The notes under the pieces are model-generated. The model saw only the letters and a list, made by a program, of their open reading frames with translations, ran no database searches and was not told the DNA's origin. From Natronomonas sp. (lineage in GTDB: Archaea > Halobacteriota > Halobacteria > Halobacteriales > Haloarculaceae): a DNA stretch of 6,707 nucleotides. The stretch lies in assembly GCA_007121575.1 (NCBI GenBank), contig SKKJ01000135.1, positions 1 to 6,707 on the forward strand, written 5' to 3'. This document shows, piece after piece, positions 1-5,526 of this stretch (the stretch's first letter is position 1; each line of letters starts with the position of its first letter). A program made the translations under genes and the position numbers.

Positions 1-733
1 CCGGGCCATACAGAAGCCGCGGAGCGTTTCGGAGCAATATCACCGCGCCAACGATGGTTGCGATCAAGAGGCCGATGATGTAGCCACCGACGATGCCGAT
101 AAGACCGAATCCGGCCAAAAGCAGCACCGTCGTCACGACCAATCGAACGGTAGGGCGGACGAAATCCCGCATATACACCCGGTATTTCAGCCGTTTGATC
201 GCGTTGAAGCTCGCGAGCAAGATGTTATAGATCGCCAACATCGGGAGGGTCACAGCCAATAACAGCAGGGCGAACGCGAGCGCGGGTTCGTTAAACAGCT
301 CCGCGATTCGCCAGCGAACCAGAACGACGCCGCCAGCAACGAGCGTCGAGGAGACGAGTACGATCGCTCCAGCGGTGTAAATCACCCCGCGCGCGCTCGC
401 CTCGTCATCATCGGAGAGATGCTGCGGGACGAAGTAGTCGATCGCCTTCGGAAGCCCCAATCCGGCGAGCGTCTGGATGAGCAACACGAGAGAGACGGCG
501 ATGATGAAAAGCCCATAGACACCAGGACTGACGAGACGAGTGATCACTGCGACGATCAAAAATCCGAACAGCTTTTTGATCACATCGCCGGCGAACGTGA
601 TGCTTCCTTGCTTGGCGAGGATCGCCGTTCGATCGGTTTCGGTGGTCGATTGCTCGTTAGGGGTGGTCGTAGGTGAAGAGACGTGTTGATCGGGAGAAGC
701 ATCGAAGTCGGACGGATCATCCGATGGAGTCAC
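1..733 (-). CDS. Polysaccharide/oligosaccharide flippase (Wzx/AglR-like), N-terminal part
   Basis: This is the first 244 residues of a multi-pass membrane protein; the rest lies beyond position 1. A hydrophilic acidic and Thr-rich tail (residues 1-38) is followed by 'ILAKQGSITFAGDVIKKLFGF', the usual opening of Wzx-type flippases of the MOP exporter superfamily. Hydrophobic segments then follow at about 52-68, 72-92, 117-140, 152-172 and 196-235, with 'ITRLVSPGVYGLF' after the first, as in family members. Such proteins move lipid-linked glycans across the membrane for S-layer glycosylation or exopolysaccharide; the role here is inferred from family resemblance. The GTG start at 733 is chosen because GGAGGA lies 4 bases ahead of it, the reading frame closes at an upstream TAG, and the only other in-frame initiators are weak (TTG, CTG). 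The gene lies 79 bases downstream of the lipoprotein gene on the same strand. Glycosyltransferase neighbours would be expected to the left but cannot be seen. Confidence 0.85.
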   Translation of the reverse strand, partial: MTPSDDPSDFDASPDQHVSSPTTTPNEQSTTETDRTAILAKQGSITFAGDVIKKLFGFLIVAVITRLVSPGVYGLFIIAVSLVLLIQTLAGLGLPKAIDYFVPQHLSDDDEASARGVIYTAGAIVLVSSTLVAGGVVLVRWRIAELFNEPALAFALLLLAVTLPMLAIYNILLASFNAIKRLKYRVYMRDFVRPTVRLVVTTVLLLAGFGLIGIVGGYIIGLLIATIVGAVILLRNAPRLLYGP

Positions 734-737
734 GTTA

Positions 738-743
738 TCCTCC
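738..743 (-). promoter_or_regulatory. Shine-Dalgarno site of the flippase gene
   Basis: GGAGGA on the minus strand, 4 bases before the GTG at 733. It is the clearest ribosome-binding site in the window and decides the start. It implies that the flippase has a leader or is read through from the lipoprotein gene, unlike genes here that appear leaderless. Confidence 0.6.
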
Positions 744-781
744 AGTGATACATTGAGCAACCGTGGACGCGGTAGTGCGTT

Positions 782-818
782 CTAGAGGACATGTTAGACT
801 CTGGAGGACATGTTATAC
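782..818. repeat. Imperfect tandem repeat, two copies, 19-base period
   Basis: Two 18-base units (782-799 and 801-818) match at 16 of 18 positions and share the exact 12-mer GAGGACATGTTA (785-796 and 804-815). Each copy contains the palindrome ACATGT. The second copy contains the stop codon of the lipoprotein gene (813-815); the first lies wholly between the genes. It may be a local duplication or a paired protein-binding site upstream of the flippase gene. The sequence does not tell which. Confidence 0.6.
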
Positions 819-1208
819 GATCGTCGTGATATCGATAGTATATCCGTCGACAGCCTCCGCAGCGGGGCCCGCCTCGGGATACTGAACGTCGAACGGCTGT
901 GTTCCGACTTCCAGCTCGCGAAGGCGCTCGAATGTCGTATCGAGCAACTCGTCCTCGGCATCGAAAAACTGTCCACGAAGCTCGATATGCTGAAGATCCG
1001 GCTCGTGAATCCGGACGGTACCTTCGATCACGACGGTTTCCTCATCAGTTCCGACATCGTACCGAACGAGCTCGTGTGACGTTATTTCGGCCCGTTCATC
1101 GGGTGCTGGTTCCCGTTCCGGCGACGTGCCATTACCGGGTTCAGGGTCCAAGCATCCGGCCAAAAATCCCCCCAAAAGAACCGTCGAGAGTAGCCCGCGT
1201 CGATGCAT
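813..1208 (-). CDS. Tat-exported lipoprotein with FxLyD-like beta domain
   Basis: A small secreted protein of 131 residues. It opens with MHRRGLLSTVLLGGFLAGC: a twin-arginine pair at residues 3-4, a hydrophobic core, and a lipobox LAGC with Cys19 as the expected lipidation site. This is the common haloarchaeal Tat lipoprotein signal. A Pro/Glu-rich linker (about 20-42) leads to a domain of about 85 residues with alternating hydrophobic residues ('VVIEGTVRIHEPDLQHIELRGQFFDAEDE'-like, here given only in part as VVIEGTVRI and ELRGQFFDAEDE), resembling FxLyD-type immunoglobulin-like domains. No catalytic residues are visible and the function is unknown. The frame extends to a GTG at 1247, but ATG 1208 is preferred: it places the RR at the N-terminus and lies about 28 bases downstream of a TATA box (1236-1242), as expected for a leaderless transcript. 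The gene is divergent from the membrane hydrolase at 1288. Confidence 0.8.
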   Translation of the reverse strand: MHRRGLLSTVLLGGFLAGCLDPEPGNGTSPEREPAPDERAEITSHELVRYDVGTDEETVVIEGTVRIHEPDLQHIELRGQFFDAEDELLDTTFERLRELEVGTQPFDVQYPEAGPAAEAVDGYTIDITTIV

Positions 1209-1235
1209 TCGTGACGCCGCTACGGGACGCAACGG

Positions 1236-1242
1236 TATAAAA
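1236..1242 (-). promoter_or_regulatory. TATA box of the lipoprotein gene, possibly bidirectional
   Basis: On the minus strand this reads TTTTATA and is centred about 30 bases before ATG 1208, so transcription would begin at or a few bases before the start codon. On the plus strand the same bases read TATAAAA and would start a transcript near 1265-1268, about 20 bases ahead of the ATG at 1288. Serving both genes is an inference; no better TATA box is visible for the plus-strand gene. Confidence 0.5.
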
Positions 1243-1287
1243 TCCACATGTCGGAGCCTTTGAGACGATGCAACGCGAAGTGCAGGT

Positions 1288-1767
1288 ATGTACCGTTGGG
1301 GACATATCGGCGCGGCGTTGTTCTGTTATGGGCCCGTTGGCGCGGTGTTGACCCATATGAACGAGCCAACGCTCGCACTCGTCGGCGCGCTCGTTGCGGT
1401 CGTGTTTGCCACGGTTCCGGACGCCGATGAATTCCTCCCGATCGATCACCGGGGACCGACACACACCGTCTGGTTCGTCGCGGGTATGTCGGTGGGTTCG
1501 ATCGTACTCGGATGGATCGTCGGAACCGCGATCGGGCGACCGATCGCGCTTGCTGTGACGCTCGGAACGGCGACGGCACTTTCGCTCACATCGCATCTGC
1601 TCGCAGACAGCATCACGCCGATGGGAATCCGTCCCTTCTACCCGGTTTCGATGTGGCACCACAGCTTCGGCATTACCCCGGCGGCGAATCCCCGGGCGAA
1701 CACGACGATGTTGGGCGTCGGGATCGTCTTTACCATCGGCTGTCAAGCGATCGCCCTGCTGCTTTGA
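1288..1767 (+). CDS. YdjM/DUF457-type membrane-bound metal-dependent hydrolase
   Basis: A 159-residue integral membrane protein with about five hydrophobic segments (near residues 8-22, 28-43, 62-80, 87-102 and 141-158). Conserved polar residues at the membrane edges fit the YdjM family of putative metal-dependent hydrolases: His6 in 'WGHIGAA', PDADE at 44-48, HRGPTHT at 54-60, HLLAD at 102-106 (His103, Asp106), and TPMGIRPFYP at 110-119. The Asp and His residues are the likely metal ligands. The substrate of this family is not established; phospholipid-phosphatase-like activity has been suggested from fold resemblance. ATG 1288 is preferred over the internal ATG at 1357 because it keeps the conserved His6 segment. 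There is no strong ribosome-binding site, only AGGT touching the ATG. The gene is divergent from the lipoprotein gene, and 81 bases separate its stop from thi4. Confidence 0.8.
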   Translation: MYRWGHIGAALFCYGPVGAVLTHMNEPTLALVGALVAVVFATVPDADEFLPIDHRGPTHTVWFVAGMSVGSIVLGWIVGTAIGRPIALAVTLGTATALSLTSHLLADSITPMGIRPFYPVSMWHHSFGITPAANPRANTTMLGVGIVFTIGCQAIALLL

Positions 1768-1813
1768 GATCGTCTTGACGTTCCGTCATATCTTCAGTCC
1801 GACACGTACCCGA

Positions 1814-1823
1814 ACTAATTAGT
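1814..1823. promoter_or_regulatory. Palindrome on the thi4 promoter, candidate operator
   Basis: ACTAATTAGT is a perfect 10-base palindrome lying 26-35 bases ahead of the thi4 ATG. It overlaps the likely TFB/TBP-binding region, so a protein bound here would block transcription. The neighbouring HTH-ThiN protein (3458-4354) is the obvious candidate to bind it. That link is an inference from position and domain content, and AT-rich palindromes of this length do occur by chance. Confidence 0.4.
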
Positions 1824-1827
1824 ATTT
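1819..1827 (+). promoter_or_regulatory. TATA-like element of thi4
   Basis: TTAGTATTT is centred about 26 bases before ATG 1849, and CGAACT just upstream resembles a haloarchaeal BRE. This spacing predicts a leaderless thi4 transcript, which would leave no room for a TPP riboswitch. The intergenic stretch (1768-1848) shows no conserved thi-box core either, so control at the DNA level is more likely. Confidence 0.45.
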
Positions 1828-1848
1828 TCGCCCATATTACCCAGTTGT

Positions 1849-2778
1849 ATGACTCAGTTTACCGAATTCAGCGACGTCAGTGAAGCGGAAGTAACCCGTG
1901 CGATCGGTGCCGAATGGACCGAGGAGTTCATGGACTTTTCCGAATCGAACGTGATCGTCGTTGGCGGGGGGCCATCCGGACTGATGGCCGCAAAAGAGCT
2001 CTCCGAACGGGGCGTGAAGACGATGGTCGTCGAAAAGAACAACTATCTCGGCGGGGGCTTTTGGCTCGGCGGCTTTCTGATGAACAAACTGACCGTCCGT
2101 GATCCCGCCCAGCGCGTCCTCGATGAACTCGAGGTCGAGTATACCGCCTCAGAGGAAACGGACGGACTCTACGTGGCGAACGGCCCCGAGGCCTGTTCTG
2201 GGCTCATCAAAACCACCTGCGATGCTGGCGCGAAGATCCAAAACATGACCGAGTTCACGGACATCGTGATCCGAGAAGACCACCGAGTCGGTGGAATCGT
2301 CATGAACTGGACGCCGGTACACGCCCTCCCCCGCGAGCTCACGTGTGTCGATCCCATCGCAGTTGAATCCGACCTCGTCATCGATGCGACGGGCCACGAC
2401 GCAGTGGTCGTCTCAAAACTACAAGAACGAGGCGTTCTCGAGGCACCCGGTATCGAGCACGCGGCCGAGCACAACACCGGGATGGACAAAACGGCGGACG
2501 GTGAGTACGGTGCCCCGGGACACGATTCACCCGGCCATGACTCGATGTGGGTCGGCGAGAGCGAAGACGCGGTCGTCGAGCGAACCGGCGTCGTCCACGA
2601 CGGCGTCATCGCGGCCGGAATGGCGACAGCGACGACGTACGGACTTCCACGTATGGGTCCGACGTTCGGCGCGATGCTTCTATCCGGCAAGCGTGCGGCA
2701 CAAGCAGCACTCGACGAGCTCGGCGTCGACGCACCGGCCGTCGAGACGACAGCGACAGCCGAACCGGCGGACGACTGA
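1849..2778 (+). CDS. thi4: Thiamine thiazole synthase Thi4 (Cys-type)
   Basis: This enzyme makes the ADP-thiazole precursor of thiamine from NAD and glycine. The length, 309 residues, is normal for haloarchaeal homologues. Visible features are the dinucleotide-binding loop [12 protein letters not shown] (37-48), the acidic end of the second strand with [10 protein letters not shown] (61-70), the family segment [16 protein letters not shown] (154-169), and the C-terminal [14 protein letters not shown] (268-281). Cys166 in 'TCVDP' aligns with the yeast Thi4 Cys that donates its sulfur; sulfide-dependent methanogen enzymes have His there. The homologous Cys is known to be essential in Haloferax volcanii. 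The protein is therefore probably a single-turnover or relay sulfur donor rather than sulfide-dependent. A loop at 221-232 contains PGHDS twice in a row. The Ala/Thr/Glu-rich tail after 290 is typical halophilic decoration. The gene is monocistronic, carries a palindrome on its promoter, and converges on an operon encoding a ThiR-like regulator. Confidence 0.93.
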   Translation: MTQFTEFSDVSEAEVTRAIGAEWTEEFMDFSESNVIVVGGGPSGLMAAKELSERGVKTMVVEKNNYLGGGFWLGGFLMNKLTVRDPAQRVLDELEVEYTASEETDGLYVANGPEACSGLIKTTCDAGAKIQNMTEFTDIVIREDHRVGGIVMNWTPVHALPRELTCVDPIAVESDLVIDATGHDAVVVSKLQERGVLEAPGIEHAAEHNTGMDKTADGEYGAPGHDSPGHDSMWVGESEDAVVERTGVVHDGVIAAGMATATTYGLPRMGPTFGAMLLSGKRAAQAALDELGVDAPAVETTATAEPADD

Positions 2779-2797
2779 AACGAACCTCAATCAGTCG
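2772..2797. terminator. Inverted repeat between converging thi4 and methyltransferase genes
   Basis: CGACTGA (2772-2778) and TCAGTCG (2791-2797) are exact inverse complements around a 12-base loop. The left arm ends with the thi4 stop codon, and the right arm encodes the end of the methyltransferase. The two genes are only 8 bases apart, so a hairpin here could serve both strands. No strong T-run follows, so termination is only suggested. Confidence 0.35.
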
Positions 2798-3458
2798 ATT
2801 CAACGGTCCCCGTCAACAAGCCGACGAATCCGAGCCCGAACGTTTCATATTCCCGATCGACGGCCCGTCGAGCGAGCGCAGTCCGTGACGCGGCGACCCG
2901 GTGGGTGAGGACCTCGTCGGTGTTCCCGAACGGGGCGGAGAGCGTCTCCGTAACGCCAGCGTTCGGCGAACCCGCGGCGACGAATATGCGGAACGCGGGG
3001 TTGAGCGGGCGACCGAGATGGTGTGTCGATGCGGTCGCATCGAGCAATCCGATTCGGCCGTCCGCCCTCAAGAGATCGCACCATCGATCGACGACGGAGG
3101 CGGGGTCGGGGAGGAGTCCACAGACGAACGTCGCGAGGACGGCATCGGCCTCCCGGATCGGAAGAGCCGTCGCATCAGCCAGGACGACGTCGACGTTGTC
3201 GTACGCCGCGACCCGTGTTCGGGCGCGTTCGAGCAGCGGCGCAGTGATATCCACACCGACAACGAGGCCATCCGGACCGACTACGTCACGGAGGTATGGG
3301 AGATTCGCTCCGGTACCACACCCCATCTCGACGACCGTGGCACCGGGGCTGGCGACCCGACGTGCGGCAGTCCGGCGCCATCGGCCGATACCGGGCATGG
3401 TCGCGATTCGATCGTACAAGTCGGGAAACCGACCGTAGAAATCCGGAATGGAGGTCAT
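2787..3458 (-). CDS. Class I SAM-dependent methyltransferase, substrate unknown
   Basis: A 223-residue protein with the Rossmann-like methyltransferase core. Motif I is VVEMGCGTG at 42-50, an acidic residue that would hold the SAM ribose is Asp70 in 'VVGVD', and 'VVLADATALP' at 91-100 matches motif II. The N-terminal 'FYGRFPDLYDRIATMPG' resembles UbiE-like small-molecule methyltransferases. The acceptor cannot be deduced. The frame is open up to 3518, but the ATG at 3458 is chosen because it shares one base with the thiR stop (TAATG), a usual arrangement for translational coupling; the ATG at 3464 is a close alternative. It is the last gene of the dcd-thiR operon and converges on thi4 across 8 bases. 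A role in thiamine or cofactor metabolism is possible from position only. Confidence 0.8.
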   Translation of the reverse strand: MTSIPDFYGRFPDLYDRIATMPGIGRWRRTAARRVASPGATVVEMGCGTGANLPYLRDVVGPDGLVVGVDITAPLLERARTRVAAYDNVDVVLADATALPIREADAVLATFVCGLLPDPASVVDRWCDLLRADGRIGLLDATASTHHLGRPLNPAFRIFVAAGSPNAGVTETLSAPFGNTDEVLTHRVAASRTALARRAVDREYETFGLGFVGLLTGTVESTD

Positions 3459-4354
3459 TAGCATATCGTTCGAACTGCTGAAACGACCGCGGCGGCGTCC
3501 GGGCCGAGCACGTAGCATACCGGCTCGACACCGAATCCGCCGGTCTGATACAGCACGTCCGCGTTGGGGGTCGTTTGAATCGCCGATTCGATCGCGCGCT
3601 CGAGGTCGGCTTCCGCATCGAACTCGACGGTTTCATACCCGGACGATTCCAGCGATTCGATGACGCGTTCATCGTAGCGAATATTGAGCGCGGCACGGGC
3701 GTCAGAGCCCGCTTGCATAGCCACCAACAGCAGCGATGCGACGTGTTCGGAGACGCCGAACTCCGGATCTCCCGGGACGGTGGCTCGACCCTTGATATCG
3801 AGAATACGACCGGGGACTCCGGCCACGTCGTCGATCGTCGTCGCATCAGGAAGCGCTTCGACGAGATTTGAGCCGACGGCCGGAATGAGGGATGCGAAGC
3901 CGCTCGTGTTCTCGAGCGTTCGGACGCCGCGACGGACCGAGGATCGAACTCGTTCGGTAACCCGGAACTCGCCTTCCGGATCGTGAATATCGATCGGGCC
4001 GTCATGTTCGGCGATCGGTGGATAGGCCGCTTCGTGAAGTCGGGCGAGTAGATCACCGCGTTCGAGCCGGCGAATCAACACTTCCGTCTCGACGAGCGCT
4101 TGTACACGGCTGAGTTCACCGCTCGTCAGTCCATTGGCAAGCCGTTCGACGAGATCGACGAACCGCTCATCGCGAGCGATTTCGTCGTTGATCTCGACCT
4201 CACCGTGTGCGTATTTCGAAACGGCGCTTTGGCTGATTCCGAGCAGCGATGCGACCTCGCTTTGGGTCAATCCGCGTTCGCGGAGCTCGCCGGCCAATAC
4301 GGTTCGGAACGTCGGGAGGAACTCTTCGACGACGATCTCTTCGATGAATCTCAT
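3458..4354 (-). CDS. thiR: ThiR-like thiamine regulator (HTH plus ThiN domain)
   Basis: A 298-residue protein with two parts. Residues about 20-52 form an XRE/Cro-type helix-turn-helix ('[21 protein letters not shown]', cited here as [11 protein letters not shown] and SQSAVSKYA), the DNA-binding end. Residues about 136-296 match the ThiN thiamine-phosphate synthase domain: GSNLVEALP (161-169), VPGRI (180-184), [14 protein letters not shown] (197-210), ALNIRY (222-227), and a C-terminal [13 protein letters not shown] (272-284). This pairing is the one described for ThiR, an archaeal repressor of thiamine genes in which the ThiN-like domain senses a thiamine phosphate. Arg183 and His204, 21 residues apart, appear to match residues important in ThiN enzymes, so catalysis is not excluded by the sequence. 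The gene overlaps dcd by 4 bases (ATGA) and is followed by the methyltransferase with a 1-base overlap. It ends about 680 bases from the thi4 stop, which faces it, so thi4 is the likely target. The assignment rests on domain recognition by eye. Confidence 0.85.
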   Translation of the reverse strand: MRFIEEIVVEEFLPTFRTVLAGELRERGLTQSEVASLLGISQSAVSKYAHGEVEINDEIARDERFVDLVERLANGLTSGELSRVQALVETEVLIRRLERGDLLARLHEAAYPPIAEHDGPIDIHDPEGEFRVTERVRSSVRRGVRTLENTSGFASLIPAVGSNLVEALPDATTIDDVAGVPGRILDIKGRATVPGDPEFGVSEHVASLLLVAMQAGSDARAALNIRYDERVIESLESSGYETVEFDAEADLERAIESAIQTTPNADVLYQTGGFGVEPVCYVLGPDAAAVVSAVRTIC

Positions 4355-4947
4355 GAGTCGAGTTGCTCACCACCGAACTCCTCATCGGATTGAATCCGGG
4401 AGGCTTGTGGCCCCGTCTGATCCTGGTATTTCGAGCCTCGGTCGCTGCCGTACGGCGATTCAGCGGGCGTTTTCAGCTCCGTGAAGATCACCTGAGAAAT
4501 TCGCATATCCGGGCTCAATGCGACCGGTGCAGTCCCCAGATTCGAAAGTTCGAGCGTGATCTGTCCACGGTAGCCAGGGTCGATGATGCCCGCCGTCGCG
4601 TGAATCACGATCGCGAGTCGGCCGAGCGAAGAACGGCCCTGGACCGTACCGAGCAGATCCGGCGGGACCTCGACCCGCTCTTTGGTGGTACCGAGGACGA
4701 AATCACCGGGGTGGAGGATGAATTCGCCGCCCTCCTCGACGTACGTCTCTTCGACGTACTCGTCAACCTCCTGTTCGCTGTTCGGGTGAATGCACGGTAT
4801 ATTGGTGCGCTGAAACTCCAAGAACTCCCGTCCAAGGCGGAGATCGATGCTTGCAGGTTGGATCTGTAACTCTGGGTCAGCGATCGGTTCGACGACGAGT
4901 TCCCCATCCGTCAATCGGCGCCGGATATCGGCATCGGAGAGTATCAT
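4351..4947 (-). CDS. dcd: dCTP deaminase (possibly with dUTPase activity)
   Basis: This enzyme deaminates dCTP to dUTP for dTMP synthesis and belongs to the trimeric dUTPase fold family. The 198 residues include the N-terminal [22 protein letters not shown] (30-39), GRSSLGRL (104-111), [13 protein letters not shown] (116-128), ITLELSN (130-136) with Glu133 at the position of the catalytic Glu, and the C-terminal [14 protein letters not shown] (172-185) that closes over the nucleotide. The 'TAG' after His116 resembles the bifunctional dCTP deaminase/dUTPase of Methanocaldococcus more than the E. coli enzyme (TAH), and Asp123 is kept, so direct conversion to dUMP is possible but unproven. It is the first gene of an operon with thiR (4-base ATGA overlap) and the methyltransferase. 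A TATA-like box 28 bases before ATG 4947 predicts a leaderless transcript and supports this start. Confidence 0.92.
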   Translation of the reverse strand: MILSDADIRRRLTDGELVVEPIADPELQIQPASIDLRLGREFLEFQRTNIPCIHPNSEQEVDEYVEETYVEEGGEFILHPGDFVLGTTKERVEVPPDLLGTVQGRSSLGRLAIVIHATAGIIDPGYRGQITLELSNLGTAPVALSPDMRISQVIFTELKTPAESPYGSDRGSKYQDQTGPQASRIQSDEEFGGEQLDS

Positions 4948-4971
4948 ACACCGTGTCCGGACGGCAAGAGG

Positions 4972-4977
4972 TTAAAA
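4972..4977 (-). promoter_or_regulatory. TATA box of the dcd-thiR-methyltransferase operon
   Basis: TTTTAA on the minus strand, centred 28 bases upstream of ATG 4947. Just upstream at 4977-4986 is ACCGTTCGGT, with ACCG and CGGT as inverted arms, in the BRE position; GTCCGGAC (4955-4962), an 8-base palindrome, lies between the box and the start. Either could be an operator, though both are short. Read on the plus strand the box (TTAAAA) could also serve the gene at 5053 with a leader of about 50 bases. Confidence 0.5.
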
Positions 4978-5052
4978 CCGAACGGTCGCCATCGGCGGCG
5001 ATCGATTTGCCGGAACGTTCAGGTTCCCTCCACGAGCAACGAGAGACATCGT

Positions 5053-5511
5053 ATGTTTACCCCGGATGAAGTCGCCGGCGTCGTTGATCTCTTCGGCGCG
5101 CTCACTCCAAAAGAGACAGCGAATGCGCTCTCAGAGCTCTCGTACCGACGCGGTGAAGACCCACCGACGAACGTCACCGACGACGCTATCGAATCGTTCA
5201 AACTCATCGAACTCGAAGCGGACGGGAGGCGATTGATCGTGCCCGGACCGGCAGCGTTTCCAGTGCTTCCGGAGGGAGGTGAAGACCTCCCTCATATTCT
5301 CGAGGTCGAGAACCGATCGATCGATCACGACGTCATCGAACAAGCAGTGTCGAAACGGTTTCGTTCAGCGGTCGAAAGCGTCATAACGGCAGGCGATCGA
5401 GAGCGAGCAAACGACCTCATCGAGATCAGTTACGATATCGAGGCGTGGGGTGGGCCAGACCTTTCGTCTGCTCGACCCCGACTCGAAGACGTCACCGATG
5501 ACACGAACTAA
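5053..5511 (+). CDS. Conserved haloarchaeal hypothetical protein (DUF7109-like)
   Basis: A soluble, acidic protein of 152 residues with no signal peptide or membrane segment. The N-terminal 'FTPDEVAGVVDLFGALTPKE' followed by 'ALSELSYRRG' (25-34) resembles a haloarchaeal family of unknown function that I associate with DUF7109; the domain number is from memory. Helical predictions dominate: an N-terminal helix pair (about 4-32), a central segment with VPGPAAFPVLPEGGEDLP (63-80), and C-terminal helices with 'RERANDLIEISYDIEAWGG' (115-133). No catalytic motif is seen. ATG 5053 is the only plausible start; no ribosome-binding site or well-placed TATA box stands out. It is followed after 15 bases by the Nudix gene and is probably cotranscribed with it. 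It is divergent from dcd. Confidence 0.8.
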   Translation: MFTPDEVAGVVDLFGALTPKETANALSELSYRRGEDPPTNVTDDAIESFKLIELEADGRRLIVPGPAAFPVLPEGGEDLPHILEVENRSIDHDVIEQAVSKRFRSAVESVITAGDRERANDLIEISYDIEAWGGPDLSSARPRLEDVTDDTN

Positions 5512-5526
5512 GAACACCGAGGAAGT

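Noticed and set aside
1209..1247. GTG start at 1247 giving a 13-residue longer lipoprotein
   Set aside because: It would lie just upstream of and read through the TATA box and would bury the twin-arginine signal inside the protein.
1141..1746. 201-codon open frame on the minus strand
   Set aside because: Its translation is Arg/Asp-rich without hydrophobic core pattern, and it is antisense to the membrane hydrolase and overlaps the lipoprotein start.
1776..1788. Small hairpin TGACG-TTC-CGTCA after the hydrolase stop
   Set aside because: Five base pairs with a three-base loop and no following T-run; too weak to call a terminator.
1768..1848. Possible TPP riboswitch ahead of thi4
   Set aside because: The gap is only 81 bases, no conserved thi-box core is visible, and the TATA spacing predicts a leaderless transcript with no 5' UTR.
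3286..4056. 256-codon open frame on the minus strand in another frame of the regulator
   Set aside because: Ser/Arg-rich translation overlapping the well-supported HTH-ThiN and methyltransferase genes; a frame shadow.
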